Source of the DNA: Nocardioides dongkuii
Lineage (GTDB): Bacteria; Actinomycetota; Actinomycetes; Propionibacteriales; Nocardioidaceae
Assembly: GCF_014127485.1 (NCBI RefSeq)
Contig: NZ_CP059903.1
Span: 2,108,001 to 2,172,000 of the forward strand
Length of the DNA: 64,000 bases
Direction: 5' to 3'
Positions 32,207 through 39,640 of the stretch are shown in pieces. The notes below the pieces were generated by a model that was not told where the DNA came from, made no database searches, and was given only the letters and a program-made list of their open reading frames with translations. The first letter of the stretch is position 1; every line of letters begins with the position of its first letter. The position numbers were made by a program, and so were the translations under genes.

Positions 32207-32612
32207 TCACCCTCGCTCGTCAGGCCCTGGGGTGTAACGGGTGAGGACGCAGAACTCATTGCCCTCTGGGTCTGCGAGCACCGCCCACCCCTTGTCAGGT
32301 CCGTCGCGCCGATCGTCGACGAACGTGGCGCCCAGCACCATGATCCGGTCGACCTCCTCCTCGCGGGTGCGGTCGGTCGGGCGAATGCAGAGGTGCATAC
32401 GGTTCTTCACCGTCTTCGTCTCGGGCACCCGGGCAAAGATGATCTCGCGGTCATCGGGTCCCACCAGCCAGCACTCCTCCTCGTCGGGCCCCATCTCCGC
32501 TTCGTCGAGGAGTCGGAAGTCCTCCAACACCTCTGACCACCATCTGACCTGGGAGTACGGATCGATCGCGTCGATACAGAAGTTTCGATGTGCGAGACAC
32601 CATGGTCGCCAT
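32207..32612 (-). pseudogene. VOC family protein, frameshifted near the N-terminus
   Basis: The body of the gene (107 codons, 32530 to 32207) encodes a VOC protein with ECWLVGPDDREIIFARVPET, KNRMHLCIRPTDRTREEEVD and GWAVLADPEGNEFCVL. In the same frame the residues just upstream, RNFCIDAIDPYSQVRWWSEV, clearly belong to the family, but no start codon is in reach. The expected N-terminus MATMVSRT is encoded in the neighbouring frame from ATG 32612. Removing one base near 32588 joins the two perfectly. It is therefore a 1-nt insertion, or a sequencing error. A shortened product from GTG 32530 is possible. Confidence 0.75.
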
Positions 32613-32662
32613 GATCGCTGATTTCGCTTCTCGGTGGCAGAAGGGGATGTGACTGGTAGCGC

Positions 32663-33226
32663 TCAGCGTCTGGTCTCGTACCTGGTCAGGACCACACCGT
32701 CAGGAAACTGCCGGGTCTCCACCAGGCTCAGGTTCACCCAGTTGTCCAGGGCCGTGAAGAACGGCGTGCCGCCGCCCACCAGGACCGGTGCGGTGGCCAG
32801 CACGTACTCATCGATCAGTCCGGCCCGCATGGCCGCCGCGGCGAGCGTGGCGCCGCCGATGTCCATGCGGCCGCCGTCCTCGCCCTTGAGCCGGGTGATC
32901 TCGGTGACCGCGTCACCGGTGGCCAGGCGGGTGTTCCAGTCGACCGCGCCGGTCGACGAGGAGAACACCACCTTCGGCATGTCCCGCCAGCGACGGGCGA
33001 ACTCCATCTCCGCCGGTGTGGCTCCGGGCTGCTGGTCGGCGGTCGGCCAGTGGGAGCTCATCGCCTCCCACAGCTTGCGTCCGTACAGGGCCAGGCCCGT
33101 CGCACCGACCCGGTCCGACCACCACTGGAACATCTCCTCGCTCGGCACGCCCCAGCCGATGTCGTCGCCGGGCGCGGCGGTGTAGCCGTCCAGGCTCACG
33201 TTCATGCCGTAGGTCAGTTTCCGCAC
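32663..33226 (-). CDS. Dihydrofolate reductase family protein (RibD C-terminal type)
   Basis: 187-aa protein of the DHFR/RibD-C superfamily, starting VRKLTYGMNVSLDGYTAAPG with ATGLALYGRKLWEAMSSHW, MPKVVFSSSTGAVDWNTRL and GGRMDIGGATLAAAAMRAGL. It resembles the numerous YyaP/YwjB-like proteins of unknown substrate, probably NADPH-dependent. GTG 33226 is chosen because GGAGG lies about 10 nt upstream and the family N-terminus begins there. Confidence 0.85.
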   Translation of the reverse strand: MRKLTYGMNVSLDGYTAAPGDDIGWGVPSEEMFQWWSDRVGATGLALYGRKLWEAMSSHWPTADQQPGATPAEMEFARRWRDMPKVVFSSSTGAVDWNTRLATGDAVTEITRLKGEDGGRMDIGGATLAAAAMRAGLIDEYVLATAPVLVGGGTPFFTALDNWVNLSLVETRQFPDGVVLTRYETRR

Positions 33227-33319
33227 GGCGTCAGCCTCCCCGTGAGTCGGTCCTCGGCACAACCAGACCAGCAGGACGTCGAGAAGTCATCGGTCGGTCC
33301 CGGACGGCGATGCGTTTGG

Positions 33320-34060
33320 TCAGGTCTTGCGCCACACAGAAACGTGGGTGTCGCTGGTGGCCAGGAACGGACTCCCCTTCCAGTCAGCCCACCGTGACTC
33401 GAGCTCCAAGCCAGCCAGCTGAGCCATGAGGTCACACTCAGCCGGCCAGATGTACCGGAAGTGCCCGGCCCCGTACCGAACGGTTCCTTCGTCGTCCCGG
33501 TGGTAGTGGTGCGACGTGCATTCCTGGGTGAGCAGGTCATAGGTGTCGAACACGAGGTGGCCTTCGCCAACGCTCATGGGGACTGCTTCCTCGCCAGGTA
33601 GGAGCCGTTGGATCGGCGGCACCCAGAGGTCGATGACGAATCGACCGCCTGGCCGGAGGTGATGTGCCGCGTTCTTGAAGCACTGCACCTGCTCGGCCTG
33701 TGTTCGTAGGTTCGAGATGCTGTTCCAGACGAGGAAGACGAGCGAGAATGTCCCGGCGCCGGGCACCGCCGTGGTGGCCATGTCCCCCACGAGCACGGGG
33801 ATCTGCTGCTCGTCCACCTTGCGGCGAAGTTGCGCCACCATCGGCTCGGACAGCTCGATTCCCGTCACGGGAACGCCGCGCGCTGCCAACGGGATCCCGA
33901 CCCGGCCGGTCCCGATAGCGAACTCCAATGCTGGACCGTCCTCAGCCAGGCGCTCGAGGAGGTCGAGGGTTGGATCCAGCACATCTGGGGCGAAGTGAAC
34001 CTCGGCGTCGGCGTCGTACCTGGCGGCGGTCTCTTCGTCCCACACGTCGCTGGTCGTCAC
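33320..34060 (-). CDS. Class I SAM-dependent methyltransferase
   Basis: 246-aa Rossmann-fold methyltransferase. Motif I is ALEFAIGTGRVGIPLAARGV with VTGIELSEPMV, followed by VLVGDMATT and HHLRPGGRFVIDLWVPP. The start VTTSDVWDEETAARYDADAE is a normal family N-terminus at GTG 34060. The frame stays open for another 209 codons upstream to 34687, so a 456-residue fusion could be made. The ~45 residues just before this start are of low quality, which argues for independent initiation. Acceptor substrate unknown. Confidence 0.82.
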   Translation of the reverse strand: MTTSDVWDEETAARYDADAEVHFAPDVLDPTLDLLERLAEDGPALEFAIGTGRVGIPLAARGVPVTGIELSEPMVAQLRRKVDEQQIPVLVGDMATTAVPGAGTFSLVFLVWNSISNLRTQAEQVQCFKNAAHHLRPGGRFVIDLWVPPIQRLLPGEEAVPMSVGEGHLVFDTYDLLTQECTSHHYHRDDEGTVRYGAGHFRYIWPAECDLMAQLAGLELESRWADWKGSPFLATSDTHVSVWRKT

Positions 34061-34687
34061 GGCACTGAGCGTTTCGCCAGGTGCGTGCACGCTGCCAGCT
34101 GATTTCTGGGCTCCGTGCCGGCGGCCTCGACGAACCACTCCCCCTCCCACCTCCTGCATGGTCGGCGACTGCCGGGTTGACCGCGGCGCAGTGCGGTAGA
34201 CGGGAGCTCGTCGGAGGACGGTGTCGCTCTGGTCGAGCAGTTCGACCTGCGCATACCGGAGTGGCAGTTCTCCTGGGGACATGAAGACGACGACCTCGTT
34301 CACGACCTGGTCTGTGAGCACCTGACCGGTCGTCGGGTCGGCGAGCCGTGCGGTGAACGCCGACGGTTCGGCGACCCAGCCACCGAGCACGGCGTGCTGT
34401 CTGGATCCGCTGCAGCCCCACCCGCCGGAGGTCACGAAGACCTCGTCGGGTCCTGGCGCGCCCGGACCGCCCGACCAACCACCTGAGGCTCGCCACGCTC
34501 CTTCGCGGTCACGAGTCAGGCTGAGGAAAGCGCGTCGGGGGTCGCCCTCGGTCGTCCGGAAGGACACGGCGACCACGGCGTCGTCGCCTGAACTTTCCTC
34601 GCGGGCGATCTCGATCGAGTCTTCTGCGGCGTCGTGGTCCGACCTCAAGACCGCGTGCACGATGTCCTCGAGGCTGATCTCGGTCAT
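34061..34687 (-). other. Uncharacterised protein segment open into the methyltransferase
   Basis: In-frame coding segment starting MTEISLEDIVHAVLRSDHDA at ATG 34687, with DPRRAFLSLTRDREGAWRAS and TSGGWGCSGSRQHAVLGGWV. The first ~165 residues look like a real soluble protein; the rest (RRGRRHGAQKSAGSVHAPG) looks like read-through of spacer. No stop separates it from the methyltransferase start at 34060. A lost stop codon is the likely explanation, giving either a long tailed protein or a true fusion. Confidence 0.5.
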
Positions 34688-34693
34688 CACCTG

Positions 34694-34699
34694 AACCTA
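34694..34699 (-). promoter_or_regulatory. -10 hexamer TAGGTT, leaderless type
   Basis: TAGGTT on the minus strand, 6 nt before the ATG at 34687; it selects that ATG rather than the GTG one codon upstream. Confidence 0.5.
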
Positions 34700-34759
34700 G
34701 GCGAGCCCGAGTCCCGCCACATCGGGGATGACCCCGAGATGGGCACGCATGGCTGCTTC

Positions 34760-35632
34760 TCAGTCGCCGGTGTTCGCGAGGAGCTCTTCGACCACGTCCG
34801 CGATCATCCGGTGCCCCTGCTGCTCGTACGCCTCGTCCCCGACCTTGAAGGCCCACGCTGCTGTCCCGACGGCTTCGCGGATGCGCAGCCTGAGCCAGGT
34901 GTCGGGTTCGCGAGGATCGCTGCCGTACCCGTCGAGGAAGGCTTCCTCGAGCTCCGGCCGGGTCCGGAACTGCTGCGCGGCGAGCCGTCCGAGATCGGTG
35001 TACGCCGGCCGGACGTCGGCGCGCCCGAAGTCGATGACTCCGACATGTCCTTCGTGGACGAGCCAGTTGCGCGGCTGCCAGTCGCCGTGCGTCGGCACCA
35101 CCACCGACCGCGGGCTCGGCCAGGTCTCGACCTCCTCGGTCAGCACTGCCGCGGTCTCGGCAGCGATCCGGTGCGGACGACCCAGCCACGCGAGCGTCTC
35201 CTCCTTCTGCCGCCGTTCGAACTCGCCGTCGTCGAGCACGGCGGACTGCCCGTGGAGGCGCACCAGCAGCCCGCCGGCCTGGCGATAGGTGTCGGGATCC
35301 CACTCGTGCGCGGTCCCCTCGACGAGCTCCCCCGGGAGGTACTCGGTGACCAGCAGCCTGGCCTCGACATCGCCGTGCACCAGCCGCGGTGCGCGCCCGA
35401 TCGACGTCCACGGTTCGAGCCACTGGCGGTGCGCGGCGTGCTCGCGAGCGATGTGGTGGTCACCGGCGTCGCCGGCCTTGACGACGTACGAGGCGCCGTC
35501 CGGCCCGCGCAGCTCGAGGACCGTCGTGCCGACCAGTCCCCAGCTGTGGTCCCGCTCGACGGTCGCGCCGGGCAGCCAGCGGTCCACCAGCTCGCGTTGC
35601 CGCGGACTGAGCTGACCGAGGTCCGGAGGCAC
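34760..35632 (-). CDS. Aminoglycoside phosphotransferase (APH)-family kinase
   Basis: 290-aa kinase-fold protein. Brenner-type catalytic motif is VPTHGDWQPRNWLVHEGHVG, followed by the metal-binding GVIDFGRADVRP. The N-terminal lobe has SYVVKAGDAGDHHIAREHAA with the ATP lysine. APH-family enzymes phosphorylate antibiotics, choline, homoserine or other small molecules; this one cannot be placed and resistance should not be assumed. GTG 35632 has TAGCCT 6 nt upstream. Confidence 0.85.
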   Translation of the reverse strand: MPPDLGQLSPRQRELVDRWLPGATVERDHSWGLVGTTVLELRGPDGASYVVKAGDAGDHHIAREHAAHRQWLEPWTSIGRAPRLVHGDVEARLLVTEYLPGELVEGTAHEWDPDTYRQAGGLLVRLHGQSAVLDDGEFERRQKEETLAWLGRPHRIAAETAAVLTEEVETWPSPRSVVVPTHGDWQPRNWLVHEGHVGVIDFGRADVRPAYTDLGRLAAQQFRTRPELEEAFLDGYGSDPREPDTWLRLRIREAVGTAAWAFKVGDEAYEQQGHRMIADVVEELLANTGD

Positions 35633-35638
35633 CGGATG

Positions 35639-35644
35639 AGGCTA
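35639..35644 (-). promoter_or_regulatory. -10 hexamer TAGCCT, leaderless type
   Basis: TAGCCT on the minus strand, 6 nt before the GTG at 35632. Its first three bases are the TAG stop codon of the small upstream gene. Confidence 0.5.
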
Positions 35645-35809
35645 TCCGTTGTCGGCGCCCAGCACCTCGGTCTCCCCGGTGCGACGGACGACGGCCGCAG
35701 CGAGGTCGGCCATCAGCTCGGCGAGCCGGTCGACCAGCCAGCGCAGCTGGGCGTCGGACAGCCACGGCGTCGCGGGTCGACCGTCAGTCGGTGACCAACC
35801 CGGCGGCAC
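35642..35809 (-). CDS. Small conserved-looking protein (55 aa) overlapping grpB-like gene
   Basis: Frame from GTG 35809 to TAG 35642, starting VPPGWSPTDGRPATPWLSDA, then a regular amphipathic helix LRWLVDRLAELMADLAAAVV, ending RRTGETEVLGADNG. It overlaps the 3' end of the GrpB-family gene by 26 nt in another frame, the usual geometry of coupled actinobacterial genes. It is below the size cut-off of many gene callers. Function unknown; the helix suggests a protein-binding or regulatory peptide. Confidence 0.6.
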   Translation of the reverse strand: MPPGWSPTDGRPATPWLSDAQLRWLVDRLAELMADLAAAVVRRTGETEVLGADNG

Positions 35810-36395
35810 GGAAGGCCCGGTCGTAGATCTCCCGGACCGCCTGCTCCTTGCGGGCGTTGTACTGCATGGTGTGCTCCCCCTGCGCGTTGGCGGCGGCAGC
35901 AGCCGAGCGCTTCGCCGCGGCGTACCGGGCGCGCTCGTCGGCGTTGCCGCGCAGCCAGTCGCGGAAGATCCGGTGCTTGACCGGCTCGGGGCTGTCGGGG
36001 CCGAACACGTGCAGGTTGCACCTCGGCTGCGGCAGGCGCAGCGCCCGGTGCTCGAACCACCAGGGCTCCCGGACCCGGAGGACGAACCCGGCGGCCTCGA
36101 GCGCCGGGAGGTACGCCGCCTCGTCGGTCGGGTCGGCGACGACCAGGTCGACGTCGATGATCGGCTTGGCGACCAGGCCGGGCACCGACGTCGATCCGAC
36201 GTGCTCGATCGAGATCGCCCGCCAGCCCAACGCGTCCCGGATCCGCGCGGCGATCTCCGCGAAGGCGTCGGGCCAGGCCGGGTGCGGGTCGGCGAGGTCG
36301 ACCCCGACCTCCGGCCCGGCGCCGTCGACCCAGGGTGACTCCCCCGGAGGTGCCGGCGGGTCGTGGAAGGTCACGATGTCCTGGCGGCTCGGCAT
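35784..36395 (-). CDS. GrpB family (nucleotidyltransferase-fold) protein
   Basis: 203-aa GrpB/UPF0157 protein. Conserved features are AISIEHVGSTSVPGLVAKPI and IIDVDLVVADP, the G-S-T-S-V-x-G and D-x-D elements of the nucleotidyltransferase fold, then VFGPDSPEPVKHRIFRDWLR. Biochemical role unknown; homologues occur alone or fused to CoaE. ATG 36395 is preceded by TAGGCT at 7 nt. Confidence 0.88.
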   Translation of the reverse strand: MPSRQDIVTFHDPPAPPGESPWVDGAGPEVGVDLADPHPAWPDAFAEIAARIRDALGWRAISIEHVGSTSVPGLVAKPIIDVDLVVADPTDEAAYLPALEAAGFVLRVREPWWFEHRALRLPQPRCNLHVFGPDSPEPVKHRIFRDWLRGNADERARYAAAKRSAAAAANAQGEHTMQYNARKEQAVREIYDRAFRAAGLVTD

Positions 36396-36402
36396 GCGCG
36401 TC

Positions 36403-36408
36403 AGCCTA
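36403..36408 (-). promoter_or_regulatory. -10 hexamer TAGGCT, leaderless type
   Basis: TAGGCT on the minus strand with 7 nt to the GrpB ATG; the surrounding bases match those at 25781-25798 almost exactly. Confidence 0.5.
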
Positions 36409-36586
36409 GGCGGCGGCCGGGCCGGTTCAGGTCGGCGTTCAGCGCCGACGGCACCCGGCGGCTCCGACAGCACACCTCGGATGGCCAATCCTGGGGGTGT
36501 CGTGGGTGTTCTCCGCAGGTTTGTCCCCGGCCGGCCGTACTTTCAGGAGAACCCCGGCCACCACGACGAGAGGAAGGAGCCCGACC

Positions 36587-36754
36587 ATGTGGGACACCGT
36601 CCAGACCAACGACGTCCATCTCTCGCACGACCTGCCCTGCCCGCGCTGCGGCCACGGGACGCACACGTTCCTGGCGTGTGGCGACGCGTGCACCTGCCCG
36701 CCGGTGGCGATGCCCGGCGAGCGCCAGCTGCTTGCTCAGCCCCGATCCGCCTGA
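36587..36754 (+). CDS. Small Cys-rich zinc-ribbon-like protein (55 aa)
   Basis: 55-aa product starting MWDTVQTNDVHLSHDLPCPR. Five cysteines in CPRCGHGTHTFLACGDACTC suggest a compact metal-binding knuckle. AGGAAGG (36571-36577) sits at normal distance from ATG 36587. The frame extends upstream to 36497 but without a site there. Function unknown. It is followed by a double hairpin and the convergent PhoD gene. Confidence 0.62.
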   Translation: MWDTVQTNDVHLSHDLPCPRCGHGTHTFLACGDACTCPPVAMPGERQLLAQPRSA

Positions 36755-36802
36755 GGCCGCCGGCCTCGCCGCATGGGTCGCGTCACCACGAAGCTCACGC
36801 TG

Positions 36803-36860
36803 GGACGACAAAGGTTCATCGTCCAGGCGGGAGCTTCATCGGCCGGCCGATGAAACTCCC
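36803..36860. terminator. Double hairpin between small protein gene and phoD
   Basis: Hairpin 1: GGACGA (36803-36808) with TCGTCC (36819-36824). Hairpin 2: 36829-36860, arms GGGAG-C-TTCATCGGCC and GGCCGATGAA-A-CTCCC with one mismatch and no loop. The pair resembles the tandem hairpins at 23071-23131 in order and core sequence. Confidence 0.65.
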
Positions 36861-36874
36861 GGCCCCGCCTGACC

Positions 36875-38563
36875 TCAGCCGATCCCCTCGACGACCGCGA
36901 CGCTGCGGAGCGCCGGCCGGTCGTCGTCGTCCTCGACGCGCCCGCACCACCACTCCAGGCGCAGCCCGTCGGGCAGCACCTCGAGCACGGCGAGGTTGTT
37001 GTCGTACCAGGGACCCTTGGTCAGCCGCCACCGCAGCGGCGAGCGCGGCATCCGCCCGCGGGTGAGCGCTCCTGTCGGGCGCGCCCGGCCCTTGCCGGCC
37101 AGCGCGGTGACCCCGCGCATGAACCGCGGCAACGGGTTGCGGATGGGCGAGCACACCGCCTGGATGATCCGGGTCGTCACCTCGACGTTCTCCAGGGGAT
37201 CCGGCTCGGCCTCCGCGACGTAGCTGTGGTGCACGTCGCCGGAGAGGAAGGTGACCGTCCGCGGCGCGCGTCCCCGCTGGCCCGACCCCACCTCCAGGAC
37301 CATCCGCGCGACCCGCGCGAAGCCCTCCTGGAAGGCCGCCCAGTGCTCGAGGTCCGCCGCCTGGCGCAGCGACTCCCCCGCCGGCCGCAGCCACCGCCCG
37401 AACCGCCCGGTCGCGAGCGCCTCGCTGAACGACTCCGCGTGGTGGATCGCCGGCGCGAGCAGGAACGGCAGCGACGTGCCGACGAGCAGGTGGTCGACGT
37501 CTCCGCGCATCCGCTTGTCCAGCCAGGCCATCTCCTCGTCGTCGAGGATCGAGCGGCGCTCGGGCTCCAGCACCCGCGCCGCGCGCGAGTCGATGACGAC
37601 CAGCCGGGCCTGGGTGTCGTAGTCGCGCGAGAAGCTCCAGCGGTAGGAGTCCGGGCGCTGGTCGGCGGCGTCGGCGAGCTCGTCGAGCTCCGCGCTGATG
37701 TCGAGCTCGGCCTCCCCGTCGTACGTCGAGATCCGCTGCCACAGCGGGTCCTCGGCGCGGTCGGCCGGGCTGAGGTTGCCGAGGTGCTGGTAGACCCAGT
37801 ACGACGCGAGCCCGGCGACGACCCGCTCGTGCCACCAGTCGGTCTGCTCCATCTCGCGCCGCCAGCTGAGGCTGGTGTTCCAGTCGTCGCGGATGTCGTG
37901 GTCGTCGAAGATCATCGCGCTCGGCAGGGTGGACAGCAGCCAGCGGTTGGCAGGGTCGCTCCACGCGAGGCGGTAGAGGTGGGCGTACTCCTCGTAGTCC
38001 TTGAGCTCGTACCAGGGCGACTCGCTGGGGTCGCGGCGCTCCTCGATGAAGCGCTTCATCTCCACGCTGGTGTCGTCGGCGTACACCTGGTCGCCGAGGA
38101 ACAGCACCAGGTCGGGCCACCCGCCGGTGTCCTGGCCGTCGCCGTCCCCGGTGATGCCCGCCATCCGCATCGCGTAGGCGCGCAGCGCGTCGACGCCGTG
38201 GGCCTCGTGGCCCTCCTCGTCGTGGGAGACGCTGACCCGGCAGGAGCCGAACGCCATCCGCAGCGGCTTCCCGGGACGCAGCGTGGCGATCACGCTCTCG
38301 CCGTACTCCTGCTCCCGCGTCGGCCAGACCCGCACTCCCCCGACGTCGACGGTGTACGGGTGGTGGCCGCCCGGCTCCAGGCCGTCGAGCTCGGCGAGCG
38401 CGTAGTGGTGCCCGTGGGCCGCGAACGTGCGCGTGGTCGCGGCGCGGTCCCCCGCGGCGACGACCACGGTGGCCGCCTCCGTCGTCTCGACCCAGACGGT
38501 GGCCGTGGTGTCGTCGACGTACCGCAGGAGCGGGCCGAGCCTGAGCACGTCGGAGCCGCTCAC
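36875..38563 (-). CDS. PhoD-like phosphatase / phosphodiesterase
   Basis: 562-aa metallophosphoesterase of the PhoD family, which hydrolyses phosphodiesters and monoesters with Fe/Ca. Core motifs are LRMAFGSCRVSV, VLFLGDQVYADD, AMIFDDHDIRDDWNTSLSW and TVTFLSGDVHHSYVAEAE. No signal peptide or Tat motif is visible at the N-terminus (VSGSDVLRLGPLLRYVDDTT), unlike secreted PhoD, so it may be cytoplasmic. The GTG at 38563 overlaps the ADH stop by 4 nt, making it the second gene of that unit. Confidence 0.88.
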   Translation of the reverse strand: MSGSDVLRLGPLLRYVDDTTATVWVETTEAATVVVAAGDRAATTRTFAAHGHHYALAELDGLEPGGHHPYTVDVGGVRVWPTREQEYGESVIATLRPGKPLRMAFGSCRVSVSHDEEGHEAHGVDALRAYAMRMAGITGDGDGQDTGGWPDLVLFLGDQVYADDTSVEMKRFIEERRDPSESPWYELKDYEEYAHLYRLAWSDPANRWLLSTLPSAMIFDDHDIRDDWNTSLSWRREMEQTDWWHERVVAGLASYWVYQHLGNLSPADRAEDPLWQRISTYDGEAELDISAELDELADAADQRPDSYRWSFSRDYDTQARLVVIDSRAARVLEPERRSILDDEEMAWLDKRMRGDVDHLLVGTSLPFLLAPAIHHAESFSEALATGRFGRWLRPAGESLRQAADLEHWAAFQEGFARVARMVLEVGSGQRGRAPRTVTFLSGDVHHSYVAEAEPDPLENVEVTTRIIQAVCSPIRNPLPRFMRGVTALAGKGRARPTGALTRGRMPRSPLRWRLTKGPWYDNNLAVLEVLPDGLRLEWWCGRVEDDDDRPALRSVAVVEGIG

Positions 38564-39576
38564 GGCTCGATCATGACCTTGATCGAGCGGCGCTCGTCCA
38601 TGGCGCGGTAGCCCTCGGCGACCTCGTCGAGCGGCAGCCGGGAGTCGAAGACCCGCCCCGGGTCGATCGTCCCGTCGAGCACCAGCCCGAGCAGCTCGGG
38701 GAGGTAGCGGCGGACCGGCGCCATGCCGCCCGCGAGGCCGACGTTCTTGCCGAACATCGTGCGCACCGGCAGCTGGACGCCGTGCGGGACGCCGACGAAG
38801 CCGACGGTGGAGCCGGGCCGGGCGACGCCGAAGGCGGTGCGCACCGCGTCGTCGGTGCCGACGCACTCGAGGACGGCGTCCGCCCCGATGCCCTCGGTGA
38901 TCTCCTTGACGATCGCGCCACCCTCCTTGCCGCGCTCCGCGACGACATGGGTGGCGCCGAACGCGCGGGCGATCTCCTGGCGGGGCGCGTGCCGGGACAT
39001 CGCGATGATCTTCTCCGCCCCCATCGTCGCGGCGGCGAGCACGCCGCACAGGCCGACGGCCCCGTCCCCCACGACCACGACGGTGCCCCCGGGGCGGACC
39101 CCGGCCGAGACCGCGGCGTGCCAGCCGGTCGGCATCACGTCGGAGAGCGCGAGCAGGGACGGCAGCAGCGCGGCGTCCGGCATCCCGTCGGTGGCGACCA
39201 GGCTGCCGTCGGCCTGGGTGACCCGGGCGTACTCCGCCTGGCCGCTCACCGTCATGCCGAGGTTGACGCACGCGCTGTGCGCGCCGGCCAGGCAGTGCGG
39301 GCAGGTGCCGTCGCAGTGGTCGAACGGCACGATGACGAAGTCGCCGGGCTTGAACGACGTGACCGCCGCGCCGACCTCCTCGACCACGCCGATGCACTCG
39401 TGCCCGATGGTCGCGCCCTCGGTGATGTCGTTCTCGCCGCGGTAGGGCCACAGGTCGGAGCCGCAGATGCACCCGGCGGTCACCTTCACGATCGCGTCGG
39501 TGGGTGCCTCGATGGTCGGGTCGGGGACCTCGGAGACGCGGATGTCCCCGGGGCCGTGGATCGTGGTGGCTCGCAT
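38560..39576 (-). CDS. Zinc-dependent alcohol dehydrogenase
   Basis: 338-aa MDR-family dehydrogenase. The catalytic zinc ligands are visible in GCICGSDLWPY and TIGHECIGVVEEVG, and the structural zinc cysteines in FDHCDGTCPHCLAGAHSACV. The nucleotide motif is VVVVGDGAVGLCGVLAA. It probably oxidises an alcohol or polyol with NAD(P). ATG 39576 begins MRATTIHGPGDIRV. It is divergent from the HTH-MurA gene with 64 bp between, and translationally coupled to phoD. Confidence 0.92.
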   Translation of the reverse strand: MRATTIHGPGDIRVSEVPDPTIEAPTDAIVKVTAGCICGSDLWPYRGENDITEGATIGHECIGVVEEVGAAVTSFKPGDFVIVPFDHCDGTCPHCLAGAHSACVNLGMTVSGQAEYARVTQADGSLVATDGMPDAALLPSLLALSDVMPTGWHAAVSAGVRPGGTVVVVGDGAVGLCGVLAAATMGAEKIIAMSRHAPRQEIARAFGATHVVAERGKEGGAIVKEITEGIGADAVLECVGTDDAVRTAFGVARPGSTVGFVGVPHGVQLPVRTMFGKNVGLAGGMAPVRRYLPELLGLVLDGTIDPGRVFDSRLPLDEVAEGYRAMDERRSIKVMIEP

Positions 39577-39583
39577 GGCGGCA

Positions 39584-39589
39584 ATCCTT
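39584..39589 (-). promoter_or_regulatory. -10 hexamer AAGGAT, leaderless type
   Basis: AAGGAT on the minus strand with 7 nt to the ADH ATG at 39576. Confidence 0.4.
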
Positions 39590-39605
39590 GCAGGCGCGTC
39601 CACGA

Positions 39606-39634
39606 TTGGCGGTATCTCACATGTGAGTTATCTT
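39606..39634 (+). promoter_or_regulatory. Promoter of HTH-MurA gene with internal operator
   Basis: TTGGCG (39606-39611), 17-bp spacer, TATCTT (39629-39634), then 6 nt to ATG 39641 (leaderless geometry). The spacer holds a perfect 12-bp palindrome CTCACATGTGAG (39616-39627), ideally placed for repression. The HTH domain of the gene product is the obvious candidate ligand. Confidence 0.65.
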
Positions 39635-39640
39635 GGTCGC

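Noticed and set aside
34760..35632. Aminoglycoside resistance gene
   Set aside because: It has the APH fold motif only; the family includes many non-resistance kinases, and nothing here shows an antibiotic substrate.
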